A DNA stretch of 30,399 bases from a virus, in IMG/VR virus record IMGVR_UViG_3300037516_000531, positions 1 to 30,399 of that record. The stretch is one strand, 5' to 3'. A model generated the notes under the pieces. The model searched no databases, had not been told where the DNA came from, and saw only the letters and a list, made by a program, of their open reading frames with translations. The translations under genes were made by a program, and so were the position numbers. Position 1 is the first letter of the stretch; the number at the start of each line of letters is the position of its first letter. Shown here piece by piece: positions 28,351 through 30,399 of this stretch.

Positions 28351-28867
28351 AATCTTCTTCCGTTATTTGGTCTTTCTTGTACGCGTCCAGTGACACCGGT
28401 TGTCTCTGACTCACCACCAGTCTGTCGCGGACCCTGCTCTCTGACAGGCCCGTCAACTTGGCCACCTCTTTGGGTGTGGCCTCCCTGTTAAGCACTTGGG
28501 CCAACTCGGTCTCCACCCGCTTGATCTTGCGCAGGTCCTCCTGCACCGACACCGGCACGTGAATGAGTAGGGCCTTATTTTCCACCGCTCTGAGCACTTG
28601 GCTCTTGATCAGTGTGCGCGCGTAACTCGCAAACCTTCCCTGCGGTTTCCACCGGTGTGCCGCTTTCATCAGGGCTATGTAGCCCTCCTGCAGTAGGTCG
28701 TCGCGTGTCATGCTCCCCGTCATGTCCCACTGTGGCAACTTCTGCACGATGTACACCACCAGTCCCATGTTGGCCTCCACCAACTGGTCGTGGGCCTCCT
28801 CGTCACCCTGCACGATCCGGTGGTGTAGTTCGATCTCTTGTTCTGCCGTCAGTAGTTGTCGTCGCAT
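28343..28867 (-). CDS. Sigma-70 family factor with regions 1.2-3 but no region 4
   Basis: A 174-residue protein. Residues 6-32 are like region 1.2 ('LTAEQEIELHHRIVQGDEEA'). Residues 24-96 are region 2: 'AHDQLVEANMGLVVYIVQKL', the core-binding 'DDLLQEGYIALMKA' (56-69) and the -10 recognition part 'GRFASYARTLIKSQVLRAV'. Residues 101-165 are region 3: 'IHVPVSVQED', 'ATPKEVAKLTGLSESRV' and the linker 'PVSLDAYKKD'. The protein stops there, where region 4 should begin. It should redirect host RNA polymerase to phage promoters. A region-4-like protein is encoded at 19744-20040, so a two-part sigma is plausible (compare T4 gp55/gp33 or Bacillus SigO/RsoA in principle). Start ATG 28867 shares a base with the upstream stop (TAATG). 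Confidence 0.85.
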   Translation of the reverse strand: MRRQLLTAEQEIELHHRIVQGDEEAHDQLVEANMGLVVYIVQKLPQWDMTGSMTRDDLLQEGYIALMKAAHRWKPQGRFASYARTLIKSQVLRAVENKALLIHVPVSVQEDLRKIKRVETELAQVLNREATPKEVAKLTGLSESRVRDRLVVSQRQPVSLDAYKKDQITEEDYD

Positions 28868-29265
28868 TATCTCTCCAGTGTTAGGCGCTCAATTTGGCGC
28901 GCAAACTTAATCGTGTTATCACCTAAGTCGTTCATGTCGCACTGGTACACCGCTGTGGCGCAGTCCACGATCTCTGAGGCTGTGAGGGGTATGTAGTTGT
29001 CCCTCTCGTACTTGAGCATGGCCTGCACGCCCTCCTCCCTGCCGGCCTCGTACGGGTCCCATGCCTCACAGTCGCACACGTAACGGGCCGCTTGGTGGCT
29101 TGCCTCTCTCGCAAACCCGTGTGGCGCCTTTGAGTGTGGGTTGCACTTGGGTTGTTGGGGGTCGGGGTGCTTGACGCCTTGGTCGTACGCGAACTGGACC
29201 ATTTCAATGGTCCGCGGGTCCACGTTGACTATTTGCAACATTTGCGTAATGTCATCTCGGTTCAT
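28867..29265 (-). CDS. Hypothetical cysteine-containing phage protein
   Basis: 132 residues from ATG 29265, chosen for the ATGA overlap with the upstream stop (a start at 29298 would add 11 residues). 'MNRDDITQMLQIVNVDPRTI' is helical; 'PQQPKCNPHSKAPHG' and 'ARYVCDCEAWDPYEAGREEG' contain Cys/His pairs that might bind zinc. The C-terminus is 'IVDCATAVYQCDMNDLGDNT'. No family is recognised. It directly precedes the sigma factor (TAATG), so the two are translated together. Confidence 0.6.
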   Translation of the reverse strand: MNRDDITQMLQIVNVDPRTIEMVQFAYDQGVKHPDPQQPKCNPHSKAPHGFAREASHQAARYVCDCEAWDPYEAGREEGVQAMLKYERDNYIPLTASEIVDCATAVYQCDMNDLGDNTIKFARQIERLTLER

Positions 29266-29459
29266 TTGTTCTTTTCCTTTAGACGGGCCTCTGCCCATTT
29301 AACCCCGTGGCGAAACGCTGTGCCTTCAACATAAATGTCGGGTATTTCGTCCTCTGTCAGGCCCACCCACTCGCGCTTGGGTTTTTTGGACCCCTCGTAG
29401 ATCACCTGCATGCGCAACTTGGACCTGCGCTCTGCCTCGTTGAATTCATCTTGGTTCAT
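29262..29459 (-). CDS. Small conserved phage protein
   Basis: A 65-residue protein from ATG 29459. It contains 'EWVGLTEDEIPDIYVEGTAF' and ends 'VKWAEARLKEKN'; the WxGLTxEE...F..(x)E..LKEKN pattern is very common among small phage proteins of unknown function. Start and stop both lie in ATGA overlaps. A start 30 bp upstream (29489) would overlap the previous gene further and is less likely. Confidence 0.7.
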   Translation of the reverse strand: MNQDEFNEAERRSKLRMQVIYEGSKKPKREWVGLTEDEIPDIYVEGTAFRHGVKWAEARLKEKNK

Positions 29460-29698
29460 AGGTCGTACTCCTCGTCGATTACAGGCCACACTAGCAGTGG
29501 GGTGTCTTTGCCAATATACGCGTTATCTATGTTGAAGTCAATAAAATCCAGTGCCTCGTCCCACTCCATGCCGTCCCTCTCCATAAGTATGCTTACGATC
29601 TCATCGCCACTGTACACAAACACAGGCACACGTTCACCTGCTTGGTGCGTCAGGGTTGTCCCTATGATCGCCTTGTCTAAGTCGGTCCATCTTTTCAT
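29456..29698 (-). CDS. Small conserved phage protein
   Basis: An 80-residue protein from ATG 29698 with AGGA five bases before: 'MKRWTDLDKAIIGTTLTHQA', then 'VPVFVYSGDEIVSILMERDG' and 'MEWDEALDFIDFNIDNAYIG' followed by 'TPLLVWP'. The ending (eeAlefieFNixxAyxGxxTP) is a recurring phage protein pattern without known function. A longer frame from 29755 overlaps the upstream gene and lacks a good ribosome site. The 3' end overlaps the next start (ATGA). Confidence 0.7.
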   Translation of the reverse strand: MKRWTDLDKAIIGTTLTHQAGERVPVFVYSGDEIVSILMERDGMEWDEALDFIDFNIDNAYIGKDTPLLVWPVIDEEYDL

Positions 29699-29834
29699 CT
29701 CGGTCCTTTTCCAGTTGTTTTCTAAGAACATACCTTGCGTCGGGCCTGCTTGCAAACCACCTGCTCAGTCTTTTGTCGTCGTCCTGCAATAACCCTTCGG
29801 GCCATCCGGTCTTTTTTATGTCCTGTCGTGCCAT
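29634..29834 (-). CDS. Small basic hypothetical protein
   Basis: A 66-residue, strongly charged protein: 'MARQDIKKTGWPEGLLQDDD' then 'RWFASRPDARYVLRKQLEKD' and a polar end. ATG 29834 has GAGGA seven bases upstream, a good site. The last 65 bp overlap the next gene in another frame, so the C-terminus may be partly a shadow; no stop occurs earlier. It is the first gene after the A27 inverted-repeat region, whose left arm ends 14 bp from this ATG. Family unknown. Confidence 0.5.
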   Translation of the reverse strand: MARQDIKKTGWPEGLLQDDDKRLSRWFASRPDARYVLRKQLEKDRDEKMDRLRQGDHRDNPDAPSR

Positions 29835-29848
29835 GTTTTGGTCCTCGC

Positions 29849-29963
<115 letters not shown>

Positions 29964-29986
29964 AGAACAGTACTAAAGTACTCATT

Positions 29987-30085
29987 TTATTCAAAGTAGC
30001 AAAGTAGGGCCAGTACAACAAAGGCCCACCGGCCTTTGTCGGCCGCCCACAGGGCCAACATGGTTATTAGGCCTAAGTACAGCAT
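29987..30085 (-). CDS. Very small membrane protein
   Basis: A 32-residue protein, 'MLYLGLITMLALWAADKGRW' followed by 'AFVVLALLCYFE': two hydrophobic segments around a polar 'ADKGR' turn. The ATG shares one base with the stop of the gene upstream (TGATG), indicating coupling. Its DNA contains a perfect 9-bp hairpin (30018-30039, loop CACC). A short hairpin AGTAC/GTACT lies just after the stop. No family is known to me; its size makes it tentative. Confidence 0.5.
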   Translation of the reverse strand: MLYLGLITMLALWAADKGRWAFVVLALLCYFE

Positions 30086-30240
30086 CAGTACACCACCTTG
30101 ATGGGTGTATCCGGTGGGATACAGGCCTTAAAGGCCTCTATGGCCTCTAGGCGCGAATTTCCGAAGTACTGACGGCCTGACCCTGTCCAAACCACCCACT
30201 GCTCTGCCACAGTGTTATACGCCACGTGTATGTTGATCAT
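30085..30240 (-). CDS. Small hypothetical protein
   Basis: A 51-residue protein: 'MINIHVAYNTVAEQWVVWTG' then 'SGRQYFGNSRLEAIEAFKAC' and 'IPPDTPIKVVY'. Predicted beta hairpin, helix, strand; the G.R.YFGxSRxEAIEAF arrangement looks like a compact folded domain. ATG 30240 lies in an ATGA overlap with the upstream stop, and its stop overlaps the next start. The family is not recognised. Confidence 0.65.
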   Translation of the reverse strand: MINIHVAYNTVAEQWVVWTGSGRQYFGNSRLEAIEAFKACIPPDTPIKVVY

Positions 30241-30399
30241 GTTATCTTCCCTTCATGGACTAAATGCTCAAATGTGTCAAATAAACGCTGAAACCGGATT
30301 TTGTACAACTCCTGCACGCCTAGTAGCACGTTCATCATGCGGTCCTCGTCTTGGTACAGGGCCTCGGTATGGTAGATCATGTCTAGGTCTTCGGTAACA
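30237..30399 (-). CDS. Hypothetical protein, C-terminal part (5' end outside window)
   Basis: The frame is open to the window edge; 53 residues are visible. They are acidic and helical: 'VTEDLDMIYHTEALYQDEDR' then 'MMNVLLGVQELYKIRFQRLF' and a short tail. The true start may be outside the window or at one of the internal ATGs (30380 or 30338). TGA 30237-30239 overlaps the next start by 4 bp, so the coupled minus-strand operon continues beyond the window. Confidence 0.6.
   Translation of the reverse strand, partial: VTEDLDMIYHTEALYQDEDRMMNVLLGVQELYKIRFQRLFDTFEHLVHEGKIT

Overview
The window is part of a tailed double-stranded DNA phage genome (Caudoviricetes), probably podovirus-like. The evidence is packed overlapping genes, virion genes including a lytic transglycosylase, and a phage replication set: family A DNA polymerase, B12-dependent ribonucleotide reductase, Enc34-type ssDNA-binding protein, RecB-like nuclease, SNF2 helicase, VRR-NUC nuclease and prim-pol/D5 helicase. 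No integrase, tRNA or CRISPR array was seen. Several small conserved proteins resemble those of freshwater betaproteobacterial (Burkholderiales) phages, so a Gram-negative aquatic host is likely; this is inference from memory, not a search. Portal, capsid, large terminase and lysis genes are not here and should lie outside the window.

Layout. Positions 1-12492 are on the + strand and encode late virion proteins: the end of a tail or fibre protein, a large structural protein, a small protein, a 1210-residue protein with a degenerate SGNH-like domain and a very long Ala-Pro/Pro-Thr linker, two probable ejection-type proteins, and a 1118-residue transglycosylase protein. At about 12.5 kb this block meets the minus-strand genes tail to tail. 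Positions 12538-19313 (minus) hold polymerase, a DUF3310 protein, ribonucleotide reductase, ssDNA-binding protein, nuclease and a small-terminase-like protein. Several of these are separated by hairpin/U-tract terminators, so they look like short transcription units. Positions 19362-29834 (minus) are mostly overlapping, translationally coupled genes: a sigma region-4-like protein, SNF2 helicase, HNH-like and VRR-NUC nucleases, a metallopeptidase-like protein, primase-helicase, a tandem 2-oxoglutarate oxygenase, a Rap1a-like exported protein, a sigma factor lacking region 4, and many small proteins. Positions 29835-29986 contain a 27-bp inverted repeat around 27 consecutive A residues, then three tiny minus-strand genes to the window end.

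Most interesting. (1) The phage seems to encode a split sigma factor: regions 1.2-3 in one protein (28343-28867) and a region-4-like helix-turn-helix in another (19744-20040). (2) A 21-bp motif occurs twice with one mismatch, on opposite strands, just ahead of a virion gene (2845-2865) and just ahead of the small-terminase-like gene (19349-19369). It is a candidate late promoter, possibly read by the split sigma. (3) The iteron-like inverted repeat around A27 is a candidate origin or master control element. (4) The RecB-like nuclease has its conserved N-terminus in frame but only an ATC where the start codon should be. (5) Two places show long overlaps or overprinting (21238-21486 and 21853-22134).

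All family calls are from visible motifs and recall of families, without database searches.
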